A DNA stretch of 64,000 nucleotides from NCBI GenBank assembly GCA_944320975.1, contig CALUJM010000006.1, positions 1 to 64,000 of the forward strand. The letters are read 5' to 3'. Below the pieces are notes generated by a model. The model was not told the origin of the DNA, did no database searches, and was given only the letters and a program-made list of their open reading frames with translations. How positions within the stretch are numbered: the stretch's first letter is position 1; the number at the start of each line of letters is the position of its first letter. This DNA is from an uncultured Atopobiaceae bacterium. Lineage in GTDB: Bacteria; Actinomycetota; Coriobacteriia; Coriobacteriales; Atopobiaceae. Shown here one piece after another: positions 36,565 through 47,179 of this stretch. The translations under genes were made by a program, and so were the position numbers.

Positions 36565-36708
36565 GGTTGTGTGCAACAAGTTTGATGCAACCGTTGCCCG
36601 AGGGCACCTTTTCAGAGCCGGGCAGAGCGTTCTTCTCGCTTGTAGGCTGATTTCTTAATGTATTGATAATTAGCTCGACAAGCAGCATCAAAGATGTTGC
36701 ACACAACC
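36565..36708. repeat. MITE-like palindromic element with 24-bp ends
   Basis: Ends GGTTGTGTGCAACA.GTTTGATGC and complement match at 22 of 24 positions. The 96-bp interior has GCGTTCTTCTCGCTTG and an AT-rich piece. Next to the previous element, in a 790-bp gene-free region. Confidence 0.8.
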
Positions 36709-36975
36709 GGCAAGTCCGGCCGGAAGACGCCGGGCGCCCGGACGCGGGGCGGGCTAAAACCCACAACCGAGGTTTTGCGGAGCATGTGTCAGGGCCCCCG
36801 GCGGCGGCGCAGGATGGACGGGGCGGCAGAAGACCCACCGCAGGAAGAGGCCGAGAAGGACGGGCGAGTCAAGGCGTGGGCCGAGAAGGACGCCCAGCCG
36901 AGAAGAACCTCGCGGCAGCAAGGCGCCCGCCCGCCAAGGCGGCGGACGGGCGCGCTCGCGAAACGGCTCCGGGAC
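36709..36975. other. Gene-free stretch with clustered GAGAAGRAC words and a GC hairpin
   Basis: Three copies of the dispersed word lie within 55 bp (about 36852, 36880 and 36899), all in the same orientation. Then a strong stem GCGCCCGCCCGCC / GGCGGACGGGCGC (36925-36955) precedes the 3' end of the OYE remnant. No gene recognised. Confidence 0.6.
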
Positions 36976-37536
36976 CTAGATTGCCAAGCCCGCCTCGTAG
37001 CCCTCGCGCGAGGCGACCAGCGCGTTGCCGGCCTTCACGGCGCAGCCGACGACCCGCACGTCGTCGCAGTGGCGGCGAGCGATCTCCTCGAGCGGGTTAT
37101 ACGCCTTGTAGCCGAAGGCCGAGATGACGGTGGCAGCCGGCAGCGTGTGCTCGCCGCCCTCGGCGTCCGCGTAGACCACGCCGTAGCCCGTCGCGCCGGC
37201 AGCGTCGCCGCCGGCCTCGCCGCTCCAGCTGGAGACGGAGCTGTCGACCTCCACGTCCGTCTCGATGCGCCTGACCGTGGCGTTAACATGCGGCTTCACG
37301 CCCGACGTGGCGAGCATGCCCATGAGGACCTGCTTGGTAATGGGCATCATGTCCAGGCAGAGGTCGCCGCGCATCTCGAGCACCGAGACGTCATCGCGGT
37401 ACTGGGCCACGAAGTCCGCCGCGCCCATCTTGACGAGGGTGTCGGCCATCTCCGGGTCGTTCACGCGGTTGGAGAGGAGCACGGGGATGCTCACCACCCG
37501 CTTGATCAGCGCGCCGACAGGCCCAAACCGATGCAT
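36976..37536 (-). pseudogene. Remnant of an old-yellow-enzyme / enoate reductase-type flavoprotein
   Basis: 186 codons. The first 45 residues are the end of an OYE TIM barrel (VSIPVLLSNRVNDPEMADTL, GAADFV). They join directly to the far C-terminal nucleotide-binding domain (QVLMGMLATSGVKPHVNATV, VISAFGYKAYNP, VKAGNALVASREGYEAGLAI). The cysteine cluster for the iron-sulfur centre and the FAD-binding GxGxxG that should lie between are missing. Full-length relatives (2,4-dienoyl-CoA reductase, BaiCD type) have about 650 residues. There is no ribosome site, and repeat B3 is 7 bp from its start. I read it as an in-frame deletion relic. Confidence 0.75.
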
Positions 37537-37542
37537 AGCCGA

Positions 37543-37617
37543 TTAACGCACACAGTTTGTTTTGATTTCATATATCCGCAGATGATTTCAACGCGCTTTG
37601 CAATCTGTGCGCGTTAT
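37543..37617. repeat. Family B palindromic element (copy B3)
   Basis: Outer arms TTAACGCACACAGTTTG and CAATCTGTGCGCGTTA; interior TTTGATTTCATATATCCGC, matching B1 on the opposite strand. AT-rich. It lies between the OYE remnant and rsmI. Confidence 0.8.
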
Positions 37618-37632
37618 TTCGACGGCCCGGCG

Positions 37633-38502
37633 CTAGCGCGCGGCAGCGACCACCTTGTCGTAGACGTCGGCGCGGGGAAGCGAGAAGGACTTGGCCAGCC
37701 GCTTGGCGAGCGCGCTTTTTGGCTCGCCGGCCTCCAGACCGGCGGCGATCTCCTCCTCGAGCGTCCGCGAGGGACCGGCGGCGACAGCCCGGCGAGCCCC
37801 GAGCTCGTCGGCCTCGGGCGCCGCGATCACGATCACGCACTCGCCGCGGAGCTCCCCGCGCGCCGCCACCAGCTCCGCGAGCTCCGCCGCCGCGCCGCGC
37901 AGGACCTCCTCGTGGAGCTTGGTGAGCTCGCGCACGAGCGCCACGCGCCGGCACGGCATAACCTCCGCGATCCGCGCGAGCGTCTCCGCCGCACGGCGCG
38001 GGCTCTCGTAGACCACGAGCGTCCCCGGCACGACGGCGAGCTCCTCCAGGCGGGAGCGCTGCGCGCCGGCCTTCCTCGGCAGGAAGCCCTCGAAGAAGAA
38101 GTGATCGCTTGCGAGGCCCGACGCCACGAGCGCGCAGGTGACGGCGCTCGGCCCCGGCACCACCTCAACGCGCAGGCCCGCCTCGAGCGCGGCGTCGACG
38201 AGTCGCTGGCCGGGGTCGCTCACGCCCGGCATGCCCGCATCGGAGACGAAGGCCACGCGCTCCCCCGCCGCTATGCGGTCCAGGACGCCCGCGATCTTCT
38301 CGGCCATGACGTTCTCGTCGCAGCGCTCCAAGCGAACGTGCAGGCCGAAGGCGCTCATGAGGCGCCCGGTCACGCGCGTGTCCTCGCACAGCACGAGGTC
38401 CGCCTCGCCGAGCGTGCGGATAACGCGCGGCGAGGCGTCCTCGAGGTTGCCTATGGGGGTGCCGACGACGCTGAGCACGCCTGCAGACGGCGCCTCCGTC
38501 AT
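37633..38502 (-). CDS. rsmI: 16S rRNA (cytidine-1402 2'-O) methyltransferase
   Basis: 289 residues of the tetrapyrrole-methylase fold: VVGTPIGNLEDASPRV at the N-terminus, VLCEDTRVT, VAFVSDAGMPGVSDPG and VVPGPSAV. Methylates C1402 in the ribosomal P site. The ATG overlaps the TGA of the GH5-like gene (TGATG). LAKSFSLPRADVY near the end is encoded over a GAGAAGGAC word on the other strand. Confidence 0.95.
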   Translation of the reverse strand: MTEAPSAGVLSVVGTPIGNLEDASPRVIRTLGEADLVLCEDTRVTGRLMSAFGLHVRLERCDENVMAEKIAGVLDRIAAGERVAFVSDAGMPGVSDPGQRLVDAALEAGLRVEVVPGPSAVTCALVASGLASDHFFFEGFLPRKAGAQRSRLEELAVVPGTLVVYESPRRAAETLARIAEVMPCRRVALVRELTKLHEEVLRGAAAELAELVAARGELRGECVIVIAAPEADELGARRAVAAGPSRTLEEEIAAGLEAGEPKSALAKRLAKSFSLPRADVYDKVVAAAR

Positions 38503-39545
38503 CAGACGATCATCCCGCGCTCGAAGGTGGCAAGGGCCACGCGCGCGTCCCACCCGGCGAGAAGACCGCTGGTCTTCCAGGTGTTGAAGAACCACGCCGG
38601 GCACTTCTCGTAGGCGCCGAGCTGCTCGGAGGTGTAGACGCGCTCGAGGGCGATGCGCCCCTCGGGCGTCATCTGGGCGTCCGGGATGGGCAGCGACGAA
38701 GACCACTTGCCCACCATCACGGGCATCCCCGAGCGGCGCGCCTCGCGCAGGTGGCGCTCGTGGGAGGCCACGAGCTTGCGGACGCCGGAGGGGCCGGAGA
38801 CGTCGGTGCTCGTGGAGACGCGGTCGAGATGGCAGTCAAGCCAGACGTTGACGTAGTGGCGCTGCGCCATGAAGCGGCCCCAGCCGCCGGGGACGCCGCC
38901 GTCGGGGATGATGACCACGGGGTCCTCCCCTGCGGCGCTGCGCACGAGCTCATAGGCCTCGCGATAGTAATTGCGCAGGCGATGGATGGGCACGCCGTCC
39001 GTGAGGGCGAGGCCGCGGCGGACCTGCGGCACCGCGTCGTCCGCGAGCTCGATGCCAAAGAAGCCGGCGCGCATGGCGTAGCGCTTGGCGAGGGCGTAGA
39101 CCACGTCGAGGACGCGCTCGCGCGGGACGTGGCAGTCCGCGTTGTCGGGCGCGACGCCGTTGTCGCCGCAGGGCGCACCGGGGTTCATGGCGAGGACGAA
39201 GACGACGTTGAGGCCGATCTCCTCCGCCCACTCGAGCGCCTGGTCGACGTACTCGATGCAGCCCACGTACGGGCCGGGCTCAGGGCCCTGATCACCGTAG
39301 ACGTACCACGGGACCGGAAGGCGCACGGCGTTGAATCCGCGCGAGGCGATCTTGACGAAGTCCTCGCGCGTTATGAACTCGTCGCGGTGCCCGCGCACGA
39401 AGTCCGCGTAGCGTCTGGGTCCGAGCGCGGTGACGAGAGCCTGCTCGTCCAGCGCACCCGCCTCGGCGAAGAGCTCGGGCGTCACCCACGACTCAAGCGT
39501 CAACCAACCGGTCAGGTTGACCCCATGCAGGGAATGGCTTCCCAT
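38502..39545 (-). CDS. GH5-like (exo-beta-1,3-glucanase type) protein lacking both catalytic Glu
   Basis: 347 residues with the GH5_9/EXG1 fold markers HGVNLTGWLTLESWVTPELF at the start, GFNAVRLPVPWY and VNVWLDCHLDR. The acid/base motif (IGIELLNEP in active members) reads FGIELADDAVP, with Asp169-Asp170 in place of Asn-Glu. The nucleophile motif VGEWS reads VGKWS (Lys280; AAG, one base from GAG). So it should not hydrolyse glycosides but may still bind a glucan. GGAGG precedes the ATG; a -10-like TATACT is at about 39585. Coupled to rsmI. A sugar-binding or regulatory role is inferred. Confidence 0.75.
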   Translation of the reverse strand: MGSHSLHGVNLTGWLTLESWVTPELFAEAGALDEQALVTALGPRRYADFVRGHRDEFITREDFVKIASRGFNAVRLPVPWYVYGDQGPEPGPYVGCIEYVDQALEWAEEIGLNVVFVLAMNPGAPCGDNGVAPDNADCHVPRERVLDVVYALAKRYAMRAGFFGIELADDAVPQVRRGLALTDGVPIHRLRNYYREAYELVRSAAGEDPVVIIPDGGVPGGWGRFMAQRHYVNVWLDCHLDRVSTSTDVSGPSGVRKLVASHERHLREARRSGMPVMVGKWSSSLPIPDAQMTPEGRIALERVYTSEQLGAYEKCPAWFFNTWKTSGLLAGWDARVALATFERGMIV

Positions 39546-39746
39546 GACGCACCTCCGCTCTCACGATCATGCCCTTTACGCAAGTATAGTCACCGGACCG
39601 GACAGAAATCGACCTCGGGGTCAACGAGATGGCCGACGGCCCCGCGCGGCGGGCGGGCGGCACCCGCGAGCTGGAGCGCGTTGGGACGCGGACGGGCCGT
39701 AACGCAGCGTCACCCGCAGACGCCGCCCCTCCCGCGGGCGACGCAC

Positions 39747-40169
39747 CTACTCGGCGAGATACGTCGCGCAGTTGAGCGGGGTCTCGTACACGTCCACCTG
39801 CGCGCAGGGCAGCCCGCGCTCGCGCAGGCGGTCGCAGAAGTGCCGGGCGAGGTTCTCGGCCGTGGTGCGGAAGGGCAGGATGGTAAGGCTGAAGCCCTCC
39901 CCCTCCAGAGCCTCGATCGTGGCGGGGCGCAGGGTGCCCTCCTCCACGAGGAAGGTGTGGTCGAACTCCTCCGCGAGCGCGCGGACCTCCCGCTTGAAGG
40001 CGCCGAAGTCGCAGACCATGTCGCGCTCGGTGCCGGCGGCGCCCAGCTCGGGCGTGCGCAGGTAGGCGACGACGCGCCAACGGTGGCCGTGGAGGTTCTC
40101 GCACTTGCCGTGGTAGTCCGCGAGGAAGTGCGCGGAGTCGAAGCTGGCCTCGGTCTTGAGTCCGTACAT
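39747..40169 (-). CDS. queD: 6-carboxy-tetrahydropterin synthase (QueD/PTPS family)
   Basis: 140 residues with the zinc-binding CENLHGHRW (CxxxHGH) and a further His in FDHTFLVEEGTL. Acts in queuosine/7-deazaguanine synthesis from GTP-derived pterin. The usual partner genes queC, queE and folE are not nearby. AAAGGA precedes the ATG. The catalytic Cys and His fit QueD better than a true PTPS, but biochemical specificity cannot be read. Confidence 0.88.
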   Translation of the reverse strand: MYGLKTEASFDSAHFLADYHGKCENLHGHRWRVVAYLRTPELGAAGTERDMVCDFGAFKREVRALAEEFDHTFLVEEGTLRPATIEALEGEGFSLTILPFRTTAENLARHFCDRLRERGLPCAQVDVYETPLNCATYLAE

Positions 40170-40240
40170 GGGGGTCCTTTCGGGCTTTGGGTGGGGGCTC
40201 TATGGTAGCGCGCGCCGGGCGAGAAGGACACGGGGTCGCC

Positions 40241-40666
40241 TCACGAGCCGGCGATGCGCTCGAGCAGCCCGTCGGCGTCCACCTTCTCGAAGCCGGCGCT
40301 GAGAAATCCAGGGGCGTCGCGCGTGAGAAGGAAGTCGCAGTCCGTGAGCTCCGCCGCAGCGCGGACGAGGCCGTCCTCGAAATCCGGCTCGTCCGAGTCC
40401 AGCGCCGCATCGACGATGGACGGCGTGAGGTTGACGAGCGCGAACATGCGCCGCAGCTCGCGAATCGCCCTGCGGGCCGACGGCTCGTCCCCATAGTGGC
40501 GGCAATAGACGTAGTAGACGTCCTTGAGCGCAGAGGAGAGGACGCACCCCTCGAAGTCGCCCGACCCAAGCAGTGCGACGACTGCCGCGACGGTGCGCCC
40601 GTGAGCGGGGCGGCTCGAGGACACGAGGTCGATCAAGACGTTGGTATCGACCATGACCCTATGCAT
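40241..40666 (-). CDS. PIN-domain toxin (VapC-like)
   Basis: 141 residues. The PIN metal residues are in MVDTNVLIDLV, EPDFEDGLVRAAA and LTRDAPGF. It starts 8 bp inside the antitoxin gene, so the pair is translationally coupled. It differs clearly from the PIN toxin at 15.8 kb and has a different antitoxin class. Confidence 0.88.
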   Translation of the reverse strand: MHRVMVDTNVLIDLVSSSRPAHGRTVAAVVALLGSGDFEGCVLSSALKDVYYVYCRHYGDEPSARRAIRELRRMFALVNLTPSIVDAALDSDEPDFEDGLVRAAAELTDCDFLLTRDAPGFLSAGFEKVDADGLLERIAGS

Positions 40667-40931
40667 AGCGGCGTCCGATCAGCTCGCGGTCCGCGGAACG
40701 AGAGTCGTCCTCCCACGGGAGGTCGGGCTGGTCCGCCACGGCGTCCAGCAGGCGCGCGAGAGCCTCCCGCCGCGCCCTCCTGCCGTCATCGGCCGACCGG
40801 ATGACGAGCGTGCCCTCGCCGGCATACTCGACCTCCACCTTGCTGCCAACGGCAAAGGCCTCATCCACGATACTCGCCGGGATGAACACCGCACGGCTGT
40901 TCCCGACTCTGGAAACGGTCGCAGTTGACAT
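40659..40931 (-). CDS. AbrB/MazE-type antitoxin
   Basis: 90 residues. The N-terminal SpoVT-AbrB swapped-hairpin domain (VSRVGNSRAVFIPASIVD, VGSKVEVEYAGEGTLVI) binds DNA; the C-terminal tail (RRYA end) neutralises the PIN toxin. GAGGAGGAG precedes the ATG. A perfect palindrome over the -10 box is the likely autoregulatory site. Confidence 0.85.
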   Translation of the reverse strand: MSTATVSRVGNSRAVFIPASIVDEAFAVGSKVEVEYAGEGTLVIRSADDGRRARREALARLLDAVADQPDLPWEDDSRSADRELIGRRYA

Positions 40932-40962
40932 GGCTCCTCCTCACCTGTGGCTCTTGTCGGTA

Positions 40963-40977
40963 TTATAACCGTTATAA
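40963..40977. promoter_or_regulatory. Operator palindrome over the antitoxin promoter
   Basis: TTATAAC-C-GTTATAA is a perfect 7+1+7 inverted repeat that contains the minus-strand -10 TATAAT (40962-40967), 31 bp before the antitoxin ATG. Binding here would block the operon's own promoter. Confidence 0.7.
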
Positions 40978-41062
40978 CAAGCTCATATCCGAAAGAGGGC
41001 CAGGTCCGTAGTCCGCCGTTGGGGTACCATGTCCGGGCACAACATGACACGAAGGAGCCGCC

Positions 41063-43624
41063 ATGCTTTCCCGGAGCTTTGCCGAACATGCCGCCGAGCG
41101 CTACGCCGAGCGCCGTCCCCTGCTGGGCGAGAAGGACCGCGAGGTCGAGGCGTTTCTCGCCTCCCTGCCGCGTGACGAGGAGCTGCTCACCCGCTTCTTC
41201 GTGGCGACGCTGCCGCTGACGGACGTCTTCGACACGCCGCTGCCGCCGCTGCTCTCCTACGCGCGCCACGCCCTCATGCTGCGCGAGGGGCCCGCAGCGG
41301 GGCTTCCCGAGGACCTCTTCGTGCACTACGTGGCCTACCCCCGCATCAACAACGAGCCTCTCGAGGACGTGCGCCCCGCGCTCTGGGCCGAGCTTTCGCC
41401 GCGCGTGGCGGGGCTCTCCGCGGAGCGCGCCGTGATCGAGGTCAACTACTGGTGCGCCGAGATGGCCACATACCAGACAACCGACGGTCGGACGCTCGGC
41501 GCGCGCGGCGTGATCGCCGCGGCGGCAGGGCGCTGCGGCGAGGAGTCCACGCTGCTCGTGACGGCCCTGCGCGCGGTGGGCGTCCCGGCGCGCCAGCTCT
41601 ACACGCCCTGGTGGGCGCACTGCGACGACAACCACGCCTGGGTCGAGGCATACGCCGACGGGGCCTGGCACTACCTGGGCGCCTGCGAGCCGGAGGAGGC
41701 GCTCGACCGCGGCTGGTTCACCGCCGCGTCAGGTCGCGCGCCGATGGTGAGCACGCGGCTGTTCTCCGACTTTGGCTGCGAGGCGGGCGAGGTCCTCATG
41801 CGCAGCGGGTGCGCGCACGTGGTCAACGTCACGAGCTCCTATGCGGACGCGGCGCAGCTCGCGGTGCGCGTGGTGGACGCTGACGGCGCCGCCGTCCCGG
41901 GGGCCGCGGTCTCGCTCGAGGTGCTCAACATGGCCGGATGGCGACCGCTCGTGACGCTTGCGACCGACGTTTCCGGCGGCTGCGCCGTGACTCTCGGCAA
42001 GGGGACGGTGCGCGTGCACGCGTCTGCCGGCGAGCTCATGGCCGAGAAGGACGTGGACGTCGCGGAGGTCTCCGAGGTGACGCTCGCGCTCGCGGCGGCA
42101 CCCGCGGCCGGGGGCTGGCACGACCTCGACGTCCGCGCGCCCGAGGACCATCCCGCGCGCACGCAGGCGCTCTCCGCGGAGGCCGCCGCGCGCGGCCGGG
42201 ACCGCAAGCGCGCTGCCGACGAGCTGCGCCGCGGCCGCGTCGAGGCGATGCGCGCGCACGCCGCCGTGCTCGCCGCGCGTGCCGCGGAGCTGCGCCCGGG
42301 CGATGACGGAGCTGCCGTGGCGCGCATCCTGGACGACGCCCTGGGCAACGCGGACGAGGTCTTCTCGTTTCTGACCGCCGGGCCCGAGCCGGAGCGGTGC
42401 GCGCTCCTTGAGACCCTCGCCGAGAAGGACTGGCTCGACCTCTCCGCCGACGTGCTGGAGGGCCACCTCATCGCCGCGCTGGCCGCGCGCGAGTCCGGAC
42501 CCTGCCGCGGGCTCGACCGCGCGACCTGGGAGCGCTCCGTGCTCTGCCCGCGCGTGCACCTCGAGCACCTGAGCGCGTGGCGCCCGCAGCTCGCGGACAT
42601 GATCGATGACGAGCTGGGCCAGCTGGTGGCGAGCGATCCGGCGGCTGCGTGGCGGCTGCTTGCGAGCCGCATGTCCTTCTCGCCCGCCGAGCACGTGGCC
42701 AAGCTCGTGGGCACGCCCGTCGGCGCGCTGGCCTCGGGGCAGGCGTCCCAGATCACGCTGCGGACCCTGTTCGTGGCGGTCTGCCGCACGCTGGGGGTCC
42801 CCGCGCGCCTGGCGCCGGCCGACCTGCGCGCCGAGGTCCTTCTCGGCGGTGCGTGGACCTGCGTGGAGGGCGCCGCCGCATCCGAGCGCACCTTCCCGCT
42901 GAGCCTGACCGCGCCGGAGGGGCGCGCACTCGCCTACGGCACCGACGTCACGGTGGCGCGGCTGGGAAGCTCGATGCAGGTGAGCGGGCAGGAGCTCTAC
43001 GGCTTCCATGAGCTCGACCTGTGGGGGCAGGACCCCGCGCACCTGGAGGTGCCGGCAGGGACCTATCGCGTGACCACGACGACGCGCCTGCCCAACGGCA
43101 ACCAGCAGGCGAGCGAGCGGGTCTTCGAGGTGCGCGGCCCCACGAGCGTGGAGCTGCGCCTGCGCGAGCCCCGAGCGGACCAGATGCTGCAGCGCATCCC
43201 GTTGCCGGACGCGGCGGAGCTGGCGCCCAGCGGGGGCCTGGCGGTGCTCGCCTTCCTGGAGCTTGCCGAGGAGCCCACGGAGCACCTGGAGAACGAGCTC
43301 GCAGACGCCGCCGTCGCGCTCGCGGCCGAGAAGATCGCGCTCACGCTGGTCGCGCGCGAGGACGCGGCGACTGCCGAGGCCGACCCCACGCTCGCGCGCT
43401 GCCTCTCTGCCCTGCGCGGCGCCGGAGCCGACGTGACGCTTGCGCGCGACGACTTCTCCGAGCTGCCGGAGCGCCTCGCGCGCCGCATGTTCGCCAACCC
43501 GGAGCTGCTGCCGCTGGCGGCCCTGCTCGACTGCCGCGCCGGCGAGCCGGTGGGCCTGTTCGCCCGCGGCGGCTACGCGGTGGGCACCGTCGAGCTCATG
43601 GAGCGCCTCTCCGCCCTGGCGTAG
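41063..43624 (+). CDS. Transglutaminase-like cysteine hydrolase, large
   Basis: 853 residues. The transglutaminase-core Cys is in AAGRCGEESTLLVTAL (about residue 157), the His in CDDNHAWVEAYADG and the Asp just after in the YLGACEPEEALDRGW region; such proteins are proteases or transglutaminases. A carboxypeptidase-like beta domain (VRVVDADGAAVPGAAVSLEV) and a helical middle follow. A second region with LRTLFVAVCRTLGVPARLAP looks like a repeat of the transglutaminase lead-in without its Cys. No signal peptide. Strong GAAGGAG site. The gene holds several GAGAAGGAC words (LGEKDRE, MAEKDVD, LAEKDWL). Confidence 0.8.
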   Translation: MLSRSFAEHAAERYAERRPLLGEKDREVEAFLASLPRDEELLTRFFVATLPLTDVFDTPLPPLLSYARHALMLREGPAAGLPEDLFVHYVAYPRINNEPLEDVRPALWAELSPRVAGLSAERAVIEVNYWCAEMATYQTTDGRTLGARGVIAAAAGRCGEESTLLVTALRAVGVPARQLYTPWWAHCDDNHAWVEAYADGAWHYLGACEPEEALDRGWFTAASGRAPMVSTRLFSDFGCEAGEVLMRSGCAHVVNVTSSYADAAQLAVRVVDADGAAVPGAAVSLEVLNMAGWRPLVTLATDVSGGCAVTLGKGTVRVHASAGELMAEKDVDVAEVSEVTLALAAAPAAGGWHDLDVRAPEDHPARTQALSAEAAARGRDRKRAADELRRGRVEAMRAHAAVLAARAAELRPGDDGAAVARILDDALGNADEVFSFLTAGPEPERCALLETLAEKDWLDLSADVLEGHLIAALAARESGPCRGLDRATWERSVLCPRVHLEHLSAWRPQLADMIDDELGQLVASDPAAAWRLLASRMSFSPAEHVAKLVGTPVGALASGQASQITLRTLFVAVCRTLGVPARLAPADLRAEVLLGGAWTCVEGAAASERTFPLSLTAPEGRALAYGTDVTVARLGSSMQVSGQELYGFHELDLWGQDPAHLEVPAGTYRVTTTTRLPNGNQQASERVFEVRGPTSVELRLREPRADQMLQRIPLPDAAELAPSGGLAVLAFLELAEEPTEHLENELADAAVALAAEKIALTLVAREDAATAEADPTLARCLSALRGAGADVTLARDDFSELPERLARRMFANPELLPLAALLDCRAGEPVGLFARGGYAVGTVELMERLSALA

Positions 43625-43653
43625 AGCGTCCGAAATCCGCACCTTCCGCATTT

Positions 43654-43713
43654 GCCCAGGTGCCGAAATCGGGCTATCTGCGTAAATAGGTGCCGGGATT
43701 TTGGCACCTGGGC
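43654..43713. repeat. Palindromic repeat with CCCAGGTGCC arms
   Basis: Arms GCCCAGGTGCCGAAATC and GATTTTGGCACCTGGGC, with a direct repeat of AGGTGCCGGG in the loop. Lies between the convergent transglutaminase and ricT genes; a GCCGAGAAGAACC word follows at 43723. Confidence 0.8.
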
Positions 43714-43744
43714 GAACGCCGCGGCCGAGAAGAACCTGCGGCAG

Positions 43745-45273
43745 CTACTCGCCGCCGGCGGGCGAGCCGCCCTCGGAACCGGCGCCCCCGCGGCCGCGGC
43801 CGCCGCGGCGACGGCGGCGGCGCGCCTTGGGAGCGTCCTCGCCGCCCTGCAGGTGCTTGGGCGCCGGGCGCTGGCCGTCCTGGGCCTGGGCCGCACCTCC
43901 CTGGGCCTGCGCTGCGCGCCTGCGGCGCGACGGCTGCATGCCACGCGGCGCCGTGCCCTTCTCGGCCGCGGCCTGGCCGCCCTTGTCGCCCGGACGGCGC
44001 GTGCGCTTGACGGGCTGCTGCCCGGAGCCGGAGCTGGAGCCGTTGCCCGAAGCCTGCGCGTTCGCGCCCGCGGCGGGATCGGCGCCCTCGGCGGCCTGGT
44101 GGTGACGGCGGCGCCTCGTGCCCGGTTGCGATCCGGCCGCAGCCTCGGCGGGGGCGGCGGCGTTGCCGGCTCCCCCGTCGCCCGGGCGGCGCTTGCGGCG
44201 ACGGCGCGTGGCGCCCTCCTCCGCGCCAGCGGCGGAAGAGCCCGCGGCCTCGCGGTCCTTCTCGCCCTGCGGCGCAGCGCCCCCGGAGCGGCGGCGCTTG
44301 CGGCGCGTCTCCACGAAGAGGTCCGAGGCGTCGACCTCAGGCTCATGCGTGACGCCCATCTTGCGGTCGAGCTCGGCCAGGGCCATCTGCACGTCCGGCG
44401 AGTCCAGCTTGTCCAGGACCTCGCGCGTGACGGTATCCGGACGGCAGGGGCAGCCCAGCTCCTCGGACTTCTTGTGCGCGGCCTCGGAGGCGACCATGTC
44501 GGCGAGCGCCACGCGGATCTGCTTGCCGCTCTCCAGGCGCAGGACGATCTGCTCCTTGGGCGTGTCGTACTCGATGATCTTGCCCTTGCCGAGCGGCGTG
44601 TCGATCACGGCGTTGCGCTTGGGCGCGCGGCCCTTGAAGTCGCGGTAGGCCTCGAACTCGTAGCGCAGGCAGCACATGAGGCGGCCGCACGCGCCGGAGA
44701 TCTTGGTGGAGTTGAGGGGCAGGTCCTGCTCCTTTGCCATGCGGATGGAGACCGGGTCGAAGCCCATGGCGAAGCGGCGGCAGCAGAGCTCCTGACCGCA
44801 GTGGCCGTAGCCGCCCACGATGGCGGCCTCCTCGCGCACGCCGATCTGGCGCATGTCGATGCGCACGTGGAACTCGCGGGCGAGGTCCCGCACGAGCTGG
44901 CGGAAGTCGACGCGCTCCTCGGCGGCGAAGTAGCAGACGGCCTTGTCGCCGTCGAAGAGGTACTCGACTCCCACCGGCTTCATGTCCAGACCGGACTCGG
45001 CGACGTGACGGCGGAAGGCCGGCATGGACTCCTCGCCGCGGCGCTCCAGCTCCTCGGCGCGGTCGATGTCCTCGTCGGTGGCGATGCGCAGGACCTCGCG
45101 CAGCTGGGCGTGCCCGATGGCCTGGGCGAGCTCCTCCTCGGTGACCTCGCGGGCGTCGCCCGTGGCGAGGCCGAACTCGTGGCCGCGCTCGGTGGAGCAG
45201 ATGACGTGGTCGCCCTCCTGGGCGCCCGTGCCGGCCGGATCGAACCACAGGTCGCGGGCGGCGTAGGTGAACC

Positions 45274-45295
<22 letters not shown>
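43745..45295 (-). CDS. ricT: PSP1-domain protein RicT (YaaT) with long basic tail
   Basis: 516 residues. The N-terminal PSP1 domain (to about residue 290) has the Cys motifs GYGHCGQELCCRRF and SGACGRLMCCLRYE of RicT, which in Bacillus forms the Fe-S RicAFT complex that acts with RNase Y. The last 220 residues are a disordered Arg/Gly/Ala-rich extension with runs such as RRRRRRGGRGRGG, likely RNA-binding and absent from Bacillus RicT. Overlaps holB by 22 bp. Confidence 0.92.
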
Positions 45296-46430
<1,135 letters not shown>

Positions 46431-46434
<4 letters not shown>

Positions 46435-47054
46435 CCCCACAGGTCCGCGCACGCGGCGAGCAGGCGGTCGGTGACCGCGCCTTTCTCGCCCAGGGCGTCC
46501 ACGACGCGCACGCGACCGGGTTCCTGCTCCGCGAGGCGCAGGTAGGCCGCGCGCACGCGCTCCTGGAAGGCGAGGCCCTCGGCCTCCATGCGGTCCGCGC
46601 CCCCGGCGGTGGCGCGCGCGTAGCCGACGGAAGGCTCGAGGTCCAGCACCAGCGTGCGGTCCGGCGCGCAGCCGCAGCCGCCGAGCTCGTTGGCGCGGCG
46701 CACGAGCGCGTCGTCGAGCCCGCGGCCGCCGGCCTGGTAGGCGTAGGTGGAGTCGTAGTAGCGGTCGCACAGGACCACGGCGCCGCGGGCGAGCGCGGGC
46801 TCTATCACCTGGCGCACGAGCTGGGCGCGGCTGGCCTCGTAGAGCAGAAGCTCGCACTCCGGGGCCATCTCGGCGTTGGCGGGGTCCAGCAGCAGCGCGC
46901 GCACCTTCTCGGAGATGGGCGTGCCGCCGGGCTCGCGCAGGCGCACGACCTCGCGGCCGCGAGCGGCGAGCGCGTCGGCGAGCAGCGCGGCCTGCGTCGA
47001 CTTGCCGCAGCCGTCCGCCCCCTCGAGCGTTATGAAGATGCCCCGAGCGCCCAT
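46431..47054 (-). CDS. tmk: Thymidylate kinase
   Basis: Makes dTDP from dTMP. 207 residues: P-loop LEGADGCGKSTQ, LREPGGTPISEKVRALLL, DRYYDSTYAYQ and the lid region. ATG 47054 with AAAGGGG. First gene of tmk-holB-ricT, which are all translationally coupled. Confidence 0.95.
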
Positions 47055-47179
47055 GCGCCCCCTTTCGGTCGTCAGTCCTTCCATGGTAGCGCCTCCGGGG
47101 GCGCGCCACGAGAACGCCATGCGGCCCGAGAAGGACCGGGGGCCGAGAGGGGCGCGCGGGCCGGAAAAGCCCGCTGCCC

